Source: Sipunculus nudus
Taxonomy: Eukaryota > Annelida > Sipuncula > Golfingiida > Sipunculidae
Reading direction: 5' to 3'
NCBI GenBank assembly: GCA_026874595.1
Contig: CM049318.1
Coordinates: 20,867,456-20,931,455, forward strand
DNA: 64,000 nt
Shown here: one piece after another, positions 1 to 12,552 of the stretch
Position numbering within the stretch: the stretch's first letter is position 1
How the letters are laid out: each line of letters begins with the position of its first letter
Program-made: the position numbers and the translations under genes
Notes under the pieces: generated by a model
What the model saw: only the letters and a program-made list of their open reading frames with translations
What the model was told of the DNA's origin: nothing
Database searches by the model: none

Positions 1-32
1 GACTTTAAAAAAAAGGTTGCTTCGGCTGAAAT

Positions 33-72
33 GGGGGGGGGGGGGGGGGTCTGGACCCCCCCCCCCCCCCCC
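33..72. repeat. G17 / C17 homopolymer hairpin
   Basis: Seventeen G are followed by TCTGGA and seventeen C. The strand can fold into a hairpin with a 17-bp all-GC stem and a six-base loop. Homopolymer length may be inexact in the assembly. Confidence 0.85.
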
Positions 73-171
73 TTGGATGTGCTTCTGTTTAGATGATGAA
101 ACCAAAATTCATACGTGAATGTTACATGACCGACAGATCCTGTTGGAGTTTATAATTATTTATATACCTGT

Positions 172-190
172 GGGGGGGGGGGGGGGGGGG
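172..190. repeat. Poly-G run (19)
   Basis: Uninterrupted run of 19 G. Further long G runs lie at 5760-5773, 19657-19676, 52869-52881 and 62445-62459, so they recur across the window. Confidence 0.9.
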
Positions 191-631
191 AAGTAGTGAT
201 GTGTTATTGGTTAATAAATCCCTTTAACCATTTTTTAAATAGTATATTATACAGACAATGAAACAGAATTCATAGTCCTGAAGTTGCATTATCAACTGTC
301 AATTACAGTTTTTGAAGTAAGGAAACATATGTTGGATATCTTGTACATACCTAAAATGCCAAGCTGTCATTTCATGCACTCGGGCGTCTGTCATTCACTG
401 ATGGGCGATATTCAAGGGAACCGTCAAGTAGCGCCATCTATCAGTAAACGGAAGAACTTTTTATGCGCACTACTAGTCTCTCCGACAGACGCCAGATGCC
501 GCCATCGCTTACAAAAACCCACGCGGTTTACTAGTGGGAGAGACTTTCGAACTTCGACCAGATGATGCCAAGGTGTATCGGCGTTTAAAACACACATTCC
601 GTCAGTTTTCTGAAAAGAAATTTTTGTAAAG

Positions 632-634
<3 letters not shown>

Positions 635-667
<33 letters not shown>
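635..667. repeat. (GA)n microsatellite
   Basis: About 16.5 perfect GA dinucleotides. Simple-sequence DNA with no coding role visible. Confidence 0.95.
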
Positions 668-669
<2 letters not shown>

Positions 670-3600
670 TTTAACGGAAAAATCCACAATTAATGATGAA
701 TTCTAAAATGATAGAATATAAGCCAGAAAGATTTATAGAGAGAAAATTAAGACCCCCTAAGATAAATTATTCAGTGATTTCTAATTCCATAGACTTAATA
801 ATTTCCGGCTAATTTATATTGCGAAAGTTAATAAAAAAATAAAATGTTTACACCATGTTTCGTTAAATATTATCTTTCATTTGCAACCATTTTAAATCCA
901 TGAGAACTTACTTTTAAATTTTTCATGTGATAACAAAGATATTGGAATCGATGAATCATCCACAAATAATTGTTGAGTTTCATTTTTTTTAATGAATCGA
1001 TAAATGTTAACCAAATTATTCTGGGGTAAATGTTTCTGTGTTAAAACAATGTTACAAAACTATTGATTTAAAATAATAACGATATATATAATATCATACT
1101 CATATATCGAAGCTATTTCTAAAATTTTCACACCGATTCTACACTTAAAACAACGTCCCGGAGACCAAATGCCCTGTTTATTTACTCCTATATCGGCGGA
1201 TCCAGAAGGGATATTTGGCAATTAAGTGTCCCTATTAAAGTTTCCTTCTTATTTGCTGCCTTGCATACCTCATACGGCCTTTCCAATTTAATAGTATGTA
1301 CTGCATCGAAAGTAAAAGCGATAATTATGCCGTAATAAAAATTTCCAATGATATGTATTATCTCGCCCGATTATTTCATTGTGGTTAAATACAAAAGTCT
1401 CTAAGCAAAACCATCATCTTCTACTCTCTGTTTCATCTGTTTTATACTTTACTATATATAATAGTTGCATGTGTGTGCGAGCATACGGCCCTGCATGTAC
1501 AAGACAGGTTTGACCTGCAGCCCGGGAGGGGCAGGTTACTTTCCGGATTGTGCGGGCAGGCTGCGTGATTAAAAAGCTGATCTGGCTGTTTAGTAAATAT
1601 GAATATAAAATCATTGATTGCATAAACAGTCCTCCGAAGACACCAATATTTCTGTGAAAAAAAATAGGTTTGTGGTATATATAGTGTATAATGATAGGAC
1701 AACCGTGAACTGTTTTCTTTTTATTCTATTTAAATCCTATAATTTAAACTATGGCAGTTGAAGCAAACACTTTATGTAAATGTTTCCTTCCTATGAGTCA
1801 ATTAGTTATACAAAATAGATGACGCATTATTCATTTTAGACATTGTTCTATTCAGAGGCAGCAGGTCTTTATTTTTTTAAAGGTAACTGAGGATAATATT
1901 GTATACAATCCGTTTACCTATATGTGACAGGTTAAATTTATACCATATAATATGCATGCATGGTTGAGAGTGAAACACGGACAAATATACCTGTGGTCTT
2001 ATACATTAAACACTGCATGCGTGTATCTTCCTCTTTATAGATAGCTTAGAACTGTGAAAGGTGGGCTCATCATGGAATGGCCACTGACCACGAGCTGTCT
2101 TATCGAAAGCTCTGATTATGCATATAGCAGAATGTCATGATGACTGTAATAAAAAACCCTGCGTGTGTCTGTTTACCATTACAGGACAGTAAAACCATGC
2201 AAATTTCCGAACTTTGGCATGAGGAGACCTGACATGAATAAAAATAACACCGGTTAGGCACTTTATAAATTTTGCTTTGTGACTTGGCGGTACGGCTACC
2301 AGATGGCGTGCCCGCTATATTTGCGTTACGCGACCGATCGTGCCCATTGTAAGTTTATTTTTACATTTTCACTGGTGTATATACAGGAGTATGCAAATGG
2401 TTTAAGATCGATATATTGCGAGATGTCATGATAATTTTTGGAGGTCACACTTTAATTCACGTATATTGAACATACCTGCATGGTCACACAGTAGGTCACT
2501 CAATAGGTCACATCTCAATTTTACTCCTTCCTACTCATTTTCCCTCATAATTACCCCTTTTCCAGCCATTTTTCTTTTATTATCTGGGCAACTCCAGTGT
2601 CTGTCAAGGTTATGTCAGGCGCGTATACTTATACAATGAATTTGGTTCCCGTTTGCATCGGGCCTACTAATATGTGATTTTTTTAAGGTAGGCCTATTTG
2701 TAATATTTAAAATTAATTTTAACATTAAATTTTCTTTCTCAGTGACCCATGAAATGAAATTTTTCTCTAATACTTCATGCATGGAAGTGTTCCACCCCAT
2801 CCTGTACTATTTTATATGTTCTACAAATTTAAAGTAATTAACTCTGGTGCCCTGCAGGTCTGATAAAACAGAAAAACTGCATTTACGTAATAGTCATCTC
2901 GCTTGCATAATTGTTAATGCTTTCACATCATATAGTTTACAGTGAGCGACGCCCTGGAAAGGTACATGTCTATTTTATATTCTGCATGGAATATAACATA
3001 AATTTTGTTAAGACACACTGAACAATTCCCAAACGATTGGACGTATTCTTTCTATATATAGAGACCCCGCTGTAAAAATATTCCATGAAACCTGTCTAAG
3101 ATCGTAACCCTGGTCACGCAGTTTTTATGGAAAAGAGACACCCAAGGACCCTGTTAACTCCTTTTTTAATTTTAGATTGTAGGACCGTGTGCCGGGGTGG
3201 TTTTGGTGGGAAAATTTGTCTGTATCCAACAAAAATAAACTATCAGCTTTAGATAATACAATATTATTATAGAAAAGATTATGTTCCCTTATTTTAAATG
3301 ATAGTTCAATCCCATTAGTATTTAATATATTTGGAATATTAAAAGAGAAGACCAGTGTGATATATGGGTGCGCTGACGAATATATAAAAATTGACCTGTA
3401 GTTTTCTCAATCTTTTGGTTCAATTCTAACTTTAGATTCTTATAATTTAATTCGCTACAACCACCCCAACATTGGCGCTCTCGTTCTATGGGTTCAGGTC
3501 CAGCTGTATAATGTAATCGAGTCTCATGCACTATTTAGTTGGGTTTTTTTTTCTGTCTCCTGTAATGATTTAAGTAAACGATTCAATATATAAGCACAAT

Positions 3601-3787
3601 TTTACTTAAGAGTGAGGTTATAACGAAAAAATTCTATAGCAAATTTTTAATAATACAATTTTTTACAGTTTACAGTTTATGACGTAACACCGTTTTTCCT
3701 CCAGTGACCGATCGTGCTCATCGAGACCTTTAAACCAACTGAATCTGGCGAAATGTAATAATGAGAATAAAAATAACGTACGATATC

Positions 3788-4330
3788 AGAAAAGGGAGGA
3801 AAGGAAAAAGGAAAGAGAAAAAGAAATATAGAACGAAGAAAAAGAAAGACAGAAAAAAGAATTAGAATGAAGGAAGGAAATTAAAGAAGAGAGATAGAGA
3901 AAGATGGAGAGAAGGGAAAAATTAGAAAGAAATTTAGAAAGAAAGAAAAAGGGAAAGAGGGATGGAAAATTATAGAAGAAAGAAAGAACAGGAGAGAGAT
4001 AAAGAAAGAAAGTAAGTTAGTTAGAAAGAAAAAGAAAGAAATTGAAATGAGAAAGAAGGAAAGGGAGAAAGAAAAGGAACAGGAGAAAGAATAGGAAAAA
4101 GAAAGAAAGGAAGAAAGTAAGGAAGAAAAAGAGAAAGATAAAAGGATAGAAATTAAAAAGAAAAACTGTGTGCACGTGTTTGTGAGACAAGAAGAGCGAA
4201 GAGGAAAGAGAAATGATGAATGAAAGAGAGAACGAAATAACGTAAAAAAATTAAAGGTGAAAGAAACAAAATAAAGGAGACAAAACCGGAGATGAAAGAA
4301 AAGGGGAAAGAACTGAAGAGAGACAGACAA
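3788..4330. repeat. Long polypurine (GAAA/GGAA-rich) tract
   Basis: About 540 bases in which the + strand is almost only A and G, with GAAAGA, GGAAAG and GAGAGA words and few pyrimidine interruptions. The opposite strand is open for 149 codons of mostly Ser, Phe and Leu, which is a by-product of the pyrimidine bias and not a gene. A shorter purine-rich stretch recurs at about 30650-30850. Confidence 0.85.
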
Positions 4331-5759
4331 ACAGAAATATGTTCACTCCTATATCATTTTATAACGTTACATTCGAAACGTAATCACTAATGAGATGATC
4401 TTTTAAAAAAATATTCTCATGAATATTCCAGGCATCCGACCTTTCCTCAATGATGTTTCACTTGGAAAATAATTTTCCTCAAATATCATTGACTGAGGAA
4501 GAAATATCTTCATAGTCTTTAAAATATCATAATGTGTTAACATGTAATAGAGTGATCTATCCCTTCAAGAGACTACCAGAGTTCAGTGGTTTTAACAGAT
4601 GTAAAGCCCAGCTGCAAGTGTTAGCCGCGCTACACTTCTCAAGTTGCATCCCACCTAACCCAGCCACGCCCCCTTCCCCCGATCCATGCTGACCTTCACC
4701 TTTCGGTGGGCTTAGAATATGGCGCCATATGGTTGGCCATTTATAATTTGAATTTTTAAACATGGATATAGACTGCCAAACTAAATTTTTGAAACAGTAC
4801 CACATTCTTTGATAAAATTAAAATATACATGCTCTGGCTGCATGAATTATTTTATTTTTGTTTTAATATGTATGTATGTTTGTTTATGCTATTTACTGCG
4901 GGAAGTTCAGGGAAAATGGAGATCGCGGTGAAGTTTTTCTTTGCCTTGGTATGACGGGAATTTCAAGGATTTTGACCCACGAATGTACCGGGAAATGGTA
5001 AGTCCTTATCTCAATCACTTATAAATACGCCATGTTGATATAGATAAGCCTAGCTTGTTGGTCTGGACGAAGCAGTCCCTGATACGTCTGTTAATGTAAC
5101 AAATCAATTTGTATGGTTCGTTCGATTACGATTAGACCAGTGATTTTGGCTTGACAAGATAAGGGCTAGTGAATCTGAATAAAGCGATATTCCAGTTTCA
5201 TTTGCTAGATACTGAGTAAACTGCATGTTGGATGTTATAGAGAGTATGCAATTTAGCACGGATGTGCATTTGTTGCCGCCAGTTAGCAAGAACAAGATAG
5301 GATTGCCGAACGAAATATTCAAAATCCTTCAATAAACAAGTGTTCAGTGCGTACGAGAGGAGCTGTGTGTCAACGACCATGTGTATATCCCAGGTGTATA
5401 ACTTGACAGTCATTACATTGATGACATAAGCATATATTTGCTTTGCCAGTGGATGTGATTCAAGGATAAAAAATATTTATTCTAACAACATTATGAACAT
5501 ATGTATATTAAAATAATCAGCAGGAAGCCATCCTTTCAGAACTGTCACTGTCAGTTGGCCAAGAAACATGACAGTATACACTTTATAGGATGACAGGGTT
5601 TAATCTTGTATCAGATCAGACCCCTTATGTACACATGATCACTACATGTATAATCATGGGAAGAGATTGATAAACATATTTGTTTTTCCAAACATTACAT
5701 TTCAAGAAAATATAGATATGATAATTCTGGTTTGTAAAATTTATCATTGGCTCTCTCAT

Positions 5760-5773
5760 GGGGGGGGGGGGGG
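5760..5773. repeat. Poly-G run (14)
   Basis: Fourteen consecutive G after a CTCTCTCAT tract. Confidence 0.9.
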
Positions 5774-5838
5774 CAGGACTAATGATTACTGTTAATGGGT
5801 AAAATTTCTTTATCTTACTAAGTTTTTCCATAAGACAG

Positions 5839-6742
5839 TCCTTATTTCCATTCCCCGGGAGTGGAAATAAGGATTTCTTATTAAGGATTACTTATTTCCA
5901 CTCTACCTGGGGAAGTGGAAGGAAGGGATGATTATGTCCACTCCCCAATTGTAAAGGCTGGTACAGTGTGAGCATGCATATATATATATTTCTTCTAATT
6001 CATTTCAAAGTTATAATTATTTATTGTTTATTATGGTATTAAACATAAATTTTAAATATTTATGATTTATCAAAGTAAACCCTTGCAGTTATTTCACATT
6101 CATATTTGTGACCAAGTTTTTCAAGAAAAATAAAATTTTCTGCAAATACTTTAAATCTGTTGACAATTTTGTTTAATAAAGTTATATTTTTGTGTATTAA
6201 GCATGAGAACAAGTACCTCCGGGTGAGAAATGTTTTGACAACACTTGTTTCCTGGCTCAGTCTTTATCAGTAGGTAGTTAGCACCTCATCAGTAGGGCCA
6301 GTCTAGAGTCTGTCTCCATTTGGTGAGACTGGTGCTGTCAGATCTTAGCTCATTGCACAGGTAAGGTCTAGTCTGAGTTACACAGGACCAGCACCCACTA
6401 CTCTAGTTGATTAGTTCATGAATGTATCCCACTACTGAATTTATCCAGACCAATTTGAATGACATGACTAGTGTCAAAATAGGTGAAATTTGTCTAAAAG
6501 TCATAGAAAAACCAGCACTACAAATTAACTAAGGATGCAGGTATGACTAATAATAAGACTGTTGTCAAAAATTAGGAAATTAAAGGTAAGACAAAAACCA
6601 TCTTCTTTTATATTCCCAGTGCCATCCTATATAGGGCTAATGTAAATGACTAAACTTAACTTATAAACATTTAACTTTTATATTATACATCGGGTGTGGA
6701 TATAAGCATTCATTATTTCAATCCCCAGGGGAGTGGAAATAA
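5839..6742. repeat. Palindrome repeated at 5.84, 5.89 and 6.71 kb
   Basis: The 35-base segment 5839-5873 reads almost the same on both strands: TCCTTATTTCCA, a CCCCGGG centre, then GTGGAAATAAGGA. A degenerate copy follows at about 5889-5930 and another at about 6712-6742 (ATTTCAATCCCC then GGGGAGTGGAAATAAG). The repeats bracket about 780 bp of AT-rich DNA without coding potential. They could be the ends or internal modules of a short non-autonomous element; no target-site duplication was found. Confidence 0.5.
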
Positions 6743-9700
6743 GCACTTCCTTTCCATAAATAGATCATTGCATGTTTCTGTTATAACTGAGATCTTTTTA
6801 AAATAGACCTGTCTAGAGCTCAGCATGTAAATGCTGATTTCATATTAAGTTATAATCAAAATACATAATTGTTAATATTATTTATTACAAGTAAACCACA
6901 TGCAACTAAAAATTCTGCAGCTTAGCCCCTGCACATGTTCCCTGATGTAGCTTAACAGTCCATGGAAATAGCTTTGGCAGCAAAATAAGATGAATTGTTA
7001 CATATTATGCAGGAAACACTATTTTTGTTTATATATGAAGTGAATGACATAATACATAGCTATTCCAATTGGTATTCCAAGGAACTTGAGATATGTGTTA
7101 ACAGTAATTTGTTATTATTTTGAGTGAGGTACAGCCAGTTTTGCATGCCAAGTAGTGATGTTCTGGCATGATGCACAAAGCCTGTACATGTATACTGAGG
7201 ATTATATCACTTATTTTGAACATGTGGGTGTGTCACTAGAGTCATGTTTAATACATAGGTGTGAAAATTTCCTCCTAGGCCAGGGATTTCAGGCTTGAGA
7301 GAACGGTTATTATTGGATATTCATGATAATCTGTATGTGTATATTGCTAATGGAATGAAACCAAGTGATACTTAGTTCAAAACTTAATATGCAGAATAGC
7401 CCCTATATAGGTCAGGTTAACATAACATACATTTACTATTTTCTAGGTTACTTTATTTGTGATAATCAAATCATTCTTTGTTTTTTCAAGGCACTATGGC
7501 ATTGACATGAGCTCACTCACAAATTTTATGTGAAATGATTGGTGTTTAAATTTTGCTTAAAAAGTTAGTTGCATATCTGTTTTACTAACTTAAGGCAAAT
7601 TAAATTGCTTTGATCTCTATTTATGCATAATTAATGCCTTTATAGCTAAACTTGAATATATGATTAATAGATTAATTTTCATCAACTCAAAAAGTAGTTG
7701 GGGTAATGGGTATGGTTGCTGTAGTTCACAAACTTGTATACAAATTCAGTTTCTTATAAAAGGATATTTTCAATAATTTCTCTACTGATAAAATATTTTT
7801 AAGATATCTAAATATTTATTTTTGGTTCATGGATACCATATTTTGTACAGGGTTGTTTGTGGATATCATGTTATGAAGATGTACAGCATAGAATAATTAA
7901 ACATGACATTACAAGAGGAAGTTGTATTTTCTCAGGTCTATATAAATAGGAGATCAGCGTCCATATCTAGAACATAAACATGTAGTGTTAATAACTGTCA
8001 GAATAACTCAAATAGTACATTATGTGATGTTTCCCATCATATCTAGTAAACTTCTTCAGAACAGTAGATGCTTATATGCTCTTGGGAGTTTAATCAGCAC
8101 ACATTTTGACCTGGTATCATTTGAGGACAGTGCTACAGCAGGAAGCTGTGGCTGTCTCAGTGCTGTCTGATAAGTCACAGTAGCTGACTAGCTGTAACCT
8201 GTCAGCAGCTTTCTGAGGATTACACAGTGTCAGGGCTATCATCAGGATCACATTCCAGGCATACAGCACTGTGACCTGAAGAAGGATGTTAACCCCAGGC
8301 AGCCAGAGATCTTGATATCTGATAAGTTATCTGATGAAAAAACTATGCTGATTATGCTGCACTGACTCAAGCAGACTCACTGTTAGTCACTGCAGTTGAT
8401 CTCATGACTATAAAAAGCTAACAGAAAAACTGCTCAAGAGTTATGTATTCAGGGTTCTCATGGCAAGCTAGGGGTGAACCACAGAACCCTATAGCTTTTC
8501 ATTGTAAATTTAAGCATCATTAAATATTCCCACAGGACAACACTGCTTTGAGATGGTTACAAAATGTTTAATACATTTCACTTTATTTCATGTAATACTC
8601 GGAGATTGAAAAATGTAAATGTGAATGTCAGATCTGAATGGATACTTTTCAGCACATTTGATCTCCTCTCTTATTTTGCTTATCTGAAAGATCAAGGCTC
8701 TGTGAAATATATGTTTATGAATATCTTGTACAATTCTGCCTCTTCAGCTAATCAGAACACTCACTTCACATTGTATATGATTAATTGATTTTATTGAATT
8801 GCACTTGAGTCAGTGTTTGAATGTACAATGTGTTATAGGTCATTGTAAGGTAATTATGAATATTAATTAGTTGATTAACTTAATTCCCATTGATCACAGC
8901 AAGTGGGTCACCTTTGTATTGAAGGTGATTGCCATCATTTAATGACAATTAAGTGTTTAGTCAGTGGTATCATCCTATATAGTATTGGGACACCAGCTAG
9001 AAGGATAAAACTGAAATTTCTTGTAATTCCAGTGCTCCACACTAAATTTTGATAGTACTTACCAGGATTGTAGGTAATATCTAGCTCTTACTTGCCTTGC
9101 ATGAAGTTTTATCTGTTCTACAAAAATTATTGATTGCTGCAACATAAAATAAAAAGTGTGTTCCTGAGGATTATTTTAAAACAATTAATGTGCTCAAATG
9201 TTTGTTTGTTAATAATAATTTCCTTTAGTATTAGCACAGATAAGTATAAAGGTAATTTAAAATGGAGGTATTACAATATGATTTTAATTTGTCCAAGAAA
9301 GATAATGGCTACCTGAAGATCAGGCCTGTTGGTAAAGGATTATGTTGGGCCTACCAGCCCTCTTTTGGTGGCCCTCACATCATCTTCTTGAGCCCTGTAG
9401 TACTCTGTAATACTAGTAATTGATATCCCTTAAACAGGGCTGTATAAAGTTTAATTAGCTGAATAGTGTGCAATGCTGAGGACGAACTGTGTACAATTTA
9501 TTTTGATGTGAATGGTGTCATGGGATATATATCTTTTATGTGAGACTTTTTTTGCCTTTTCACCCCTAGTTTATCAATCAGAACCATATGCAAATTTAAA
9601 AAATTAGACCCTAATGAATTAAAAATTGGATAATAAATATTTATTTTTAATTAGCAAACAAAAAGAGTTCTCTTTGTTTTTGTATATCCTTACACTTAGT

Positions 9701-11847
9701 TTAACTTTGGTTTCAATTCAGAGTTTTATGAGAAAGTGGCTCTAACATTTTGTGACATTATGTGCAAAATTGAAAATGAATGATTGGGTGATTGTACATG
9801 TATGGAGGCTAATGGAGCAGGTCTTTACTTATCCCATGACATTCTTTGAACCCTTCACTTCTCATAGGTTCACTTTTGACTCAATATTATTAAAATCTAC
9901 ATCACCTTCTTTTGTTCAGGTTATCTGTGGTCAAATATGTTACATATTCATTGGCAGTTCTGATTATATCTTTTATATATGTTAATTATATATTAAAGCA
10001 CAAATTTTGTACAAAATAAACTGTAAATCTGAACAGTAAAGGGTTAAATCTGTTTTAGTGGCAGTTTTTATTATTTCCTCTTACCTTAAAATTTTACCTG
10101 TAATGTAAATATTACCCAAAAAATTTGTGTAAAATCACATATTTATTTTGTACAGTAAAGGGTTAAAGGTGTTACGGTTCCTTTATACAATACAGAATAA
10201 CAGGTTACATAAAACTCCATTTGATCCAGTGCTAGATATTAGTTTGTCTCTTTGGTCAGTGTTTGTGGAACCACGGTGGTCCAGTAATGTGGGTTAAATG
10301 CTGCTTTGTAATGTGTGAAGGTCAGGACTGCTGCATTCACAATCAGGCTGCATGTTCATGCATACTTTATGGTAGTTGTTGACTTGTCACCTGCATATAA
10401 TTGTCTGGGTGACTGCTGGGCAGCCATGTGTGTTACTTACAGATGGATGGGGGCATGAGGAATGTTGATGCTCCATTACTGTGTCAGGTGTACATGTCTG
10501 ATGGGGCTGGACAGGCACTGAGGGGTCAGGGCAATGCCCTGGGGTAGGGTAACGCCGCAGAGTTGATTCTCCCTAATACTGGTACAGGGCAGCTTGGTCC
10601 TGGCAGTTTTTGTGGGGTTTATGCTTGGCAGACAAGGTTGCATGGTTTCAGTGGCCAAGCTGTTAAAACCGATTAAAACATGGTTAAAACCACCCCAATG
10701 GCAGATGAAGAGTTAAACTTATGTTCAGGAGGTAACACATGGTAAAAGAATTGCAAAAGATTGATGATTTTGGCATATTTTGAAAATATATGGAAAGGTG
10801 TTTTAACCTTCTTTATTGGCAATAATTGATTATTATAGGATGATTTACAAATGAAAAATGAGAGCTGTTGAATCTTAAAATCAGTATTAAGGACTCCAGA
10901 GTTGTGTTTTGGTTAAGTCAGTACTAAGGACCTTTATAAATGCTTAAGTTGATGCCCATGATGACACATTGCTCATTTCACAGACTTCACACAGTGCAAT
11001 GTTCTATGAATTTTGGTGATAAATTCAATACCCATAGTCTTGGAAATAGCAGGGTTTTGGGCATGTTATAAAACAGAGGATGCATTGTGGATTATTGTAG
11101 GGAATTGTAACCATCACTCAGAATCAAAGCACAGATATATATATGTTGAGGCCCAGATTAGAATCTGTTCCAATTTAAAACTGGGCCAGTCCAGATCAAA
11201 ATCCTGTGGTGAAGACTTCAGGATTTAAATCTAGTCTGGACTGATTTTAAACTGGGCTGGCCCAGATCAGAATTTTGATCTGGGCTGGTAAAGTTTACAA
11301 TCCTGTGGTGGACTGATTTTGATTTACATCAGTCACAGCCGATCACAGTGAATCTTGTGAGGGCTCTCGTGAAGGGTCATTCGATGCCGCAACATGTTAC
11401 TGTTTTGTGTGATTGTCAGAGCAATTTATAGGACGTAGAATATCCATGAACAAGTAGTCGTTATTATGAGGTGGCCGCTAAACTGAGCTGGTCGTTATGA
11501 TTACCTGTATTTTGGGAAAATCAAGTCACCAATATTATTACTAAAAAATGGACAGAATGTGCTTTTCAGTATGGAGTCAATTATTTGGATTCCTGAAAAA
11601 AAACTTAAAATGTTGCATAGGGTTATTTGAAGTTTATAGAGATATGATAGCAAATAAGACTTTAATTTTAGGAGTATGTGTAGGAAATGGTAATATTTGA
11701 AACACGATTGACATATATGTGTATTTTTTATCGCTGTGGTCTATATTTAATTGACATTATAATCAGATGGGTATAATTGTGGTTACAATTATTTTGTTTT
11801 CTGTTGCAGGCTTTAACACTGGCGGGCAGCCCTTAATTAGAGAGGCC

Positions 11848-11859
11848 ATGATTGTGTAG
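11848..11859 (+). promoter_or_regulatory. Minimal upstream ORF in 5'UTR
   Basis: ATG ATT GTG TAG lies 23 bases upstream of the inferred start codon at 11883. An AUG closed by a stop after three codons can lower or modulate initiation at the main AUG. The effect is inferred from general knowledge of short uORFs. Confidence 0.45.
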
Positions 11860-11882
11860 TGATTACTCCACCCCTGGCCAGC

Positions 11883-11900
11883 ATGCAGCAGCAGCCCCAG
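11883..11900 (+). CDS. ARHGAP21: ARHGAP21/23-like RhoGAP, first coding exon (partial)
   Basis: Six codons, MQQQPQ, end exactly at a GTGAGT donor in phase 0. Exon B starts in phase 0 at its acceptor with DNKENEG, so the N-terminus would read MQQQPQ followed by a short acidic/basic linker and then the PDZ domain. The start was chosen because it is the only ATG in this exon that stays open to the donor; the ATG at 11848 stops after three codons. Vertebrate ARHGAP21 and ARHGAP23 also have a short, poorly conserved segment before the PDZ domain. An alternative start in another first exon is possible. Confidence 0.55.
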
Positions 11901-12279
11901 GTGAGTACAAGAGTAATTAAACTTATATACCTGAGAATAATTAAAACTAAATATAACCCATGCTGTGATTAGAGTAATTTAAAAACTTACATACTACAGC
12001 AAAATAAAACAAACTCCAGGTTTTCTCTGAGCAATCACTCGAACCCTAATTGATAATATCAAGTACGCTATGGAGTGTACTACCTCAAATTAGGACACGT
12101 TTAAAAATAAATTTTTGGTGCAAATTGGTTGGCCATGACTGTGTCTCTGACCGATGGTTAGCTTTTGAAAATTGTAAATTTAGCGTAAATATGGACAACA
12201 AAGATGCAAAAAAAAGAGAAAATATTTGTTGTTGATGGTTATGAATTTTGGGTTCCCCGAAGAAATCCCTTTAAGAAAA

Positions 12280-12552
12280 GTCCTGACTCAAATATTGATA
12301 TAGAAATTAACTCGTCAACCCCTATACTCCTCAGCTCTCTATGGTTGGAGGATAAAAATAAAGTCAGTAGGTCCTGACTCAAATATTGATATAGAAATTA
12401 ACTCATCAACCCCTATACTCCTCAGCTCTCTATGGTTGGAGGATAAAAATAAAGTCAGTAGGTCCTGACTCAAATATTGATATAGAAATTAACTCATCAA
12501 CCCCTATACTCCTCAGCTCTCTATGGTTGGAGGATAAAAATAAAGTCAGTAG
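12280..12552. repeat. 91-bp unit in three tandem copies
   Basis: A 91-bp unit starting GTCCTGACTCAAAT occurs at 12280, 12371 and 12462. The copies are almost identical; one visible difference is ACTCGTCAACC in the first against ACTCATCAACC in the others. The high identity points to recent tandem duplication. No open frame or known family is recognised. Confidence 0.95.

Larger units (their letters stand above)
1..11809. other. Gene-free 5' flank or 5'UTR intron
   Basis: No coding exon is supported here. All open frames are short (149 codons or fewer), low-complexity or without recognisable domains. The stretch contains homopolymer hairpins at its left edge, a GA microsatellite, a roughly 540-bp polypurine tract, a repeated palindrome around 5.8-6.7 kb and otherwise AT-rich unique-looking DNA. 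Because exon A begins at a splice acceptor, an upstream non-coding first exon and promoter must exist. They may lie here or further left, but I could not place a promoter from sequence alone. Confidence 0.6.
11810..11900 (+). other. ARHGAP21: Exon A: 5'UTR plus first codons of ARHGAP21/23-like gene
   Basis: A pyrimidine-rich stretch ending TGTTGCAG immediately precedes 11810, and a good donor (GTGAGT) follows 11900, so this 91-base segment has the form of an internal exon. It contains a minimal upstream ORF and, near its end, an ATG opening six codons that join in frame to exon B. The first 73 bases are 5'UTR, so a further non-coding first exon lies upstream. Assignment to this gene is inference from position, phase and splice sites. 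Confidence 0.6.

Noticed and set aside
473-545. Inverted AGTCTCTCC / GGGAGAGACT as a tiny MITE
   Set aside because: Only a 9-10-bp inverted match without a target duplication; too weak to call.
3881-4330. 149-codon minus-strand open frame
   Set aside because: It is the complement of a polypurine tract and encodes almost only Ser, Phe and Leu; low complexity, not a gene.
11141-11340. Imperfect repeats of CCAGATCA/TGATCTGG
   Set aside because: Short, diverged local repeats with one 9-bp hairpin; no consistent unit or border.
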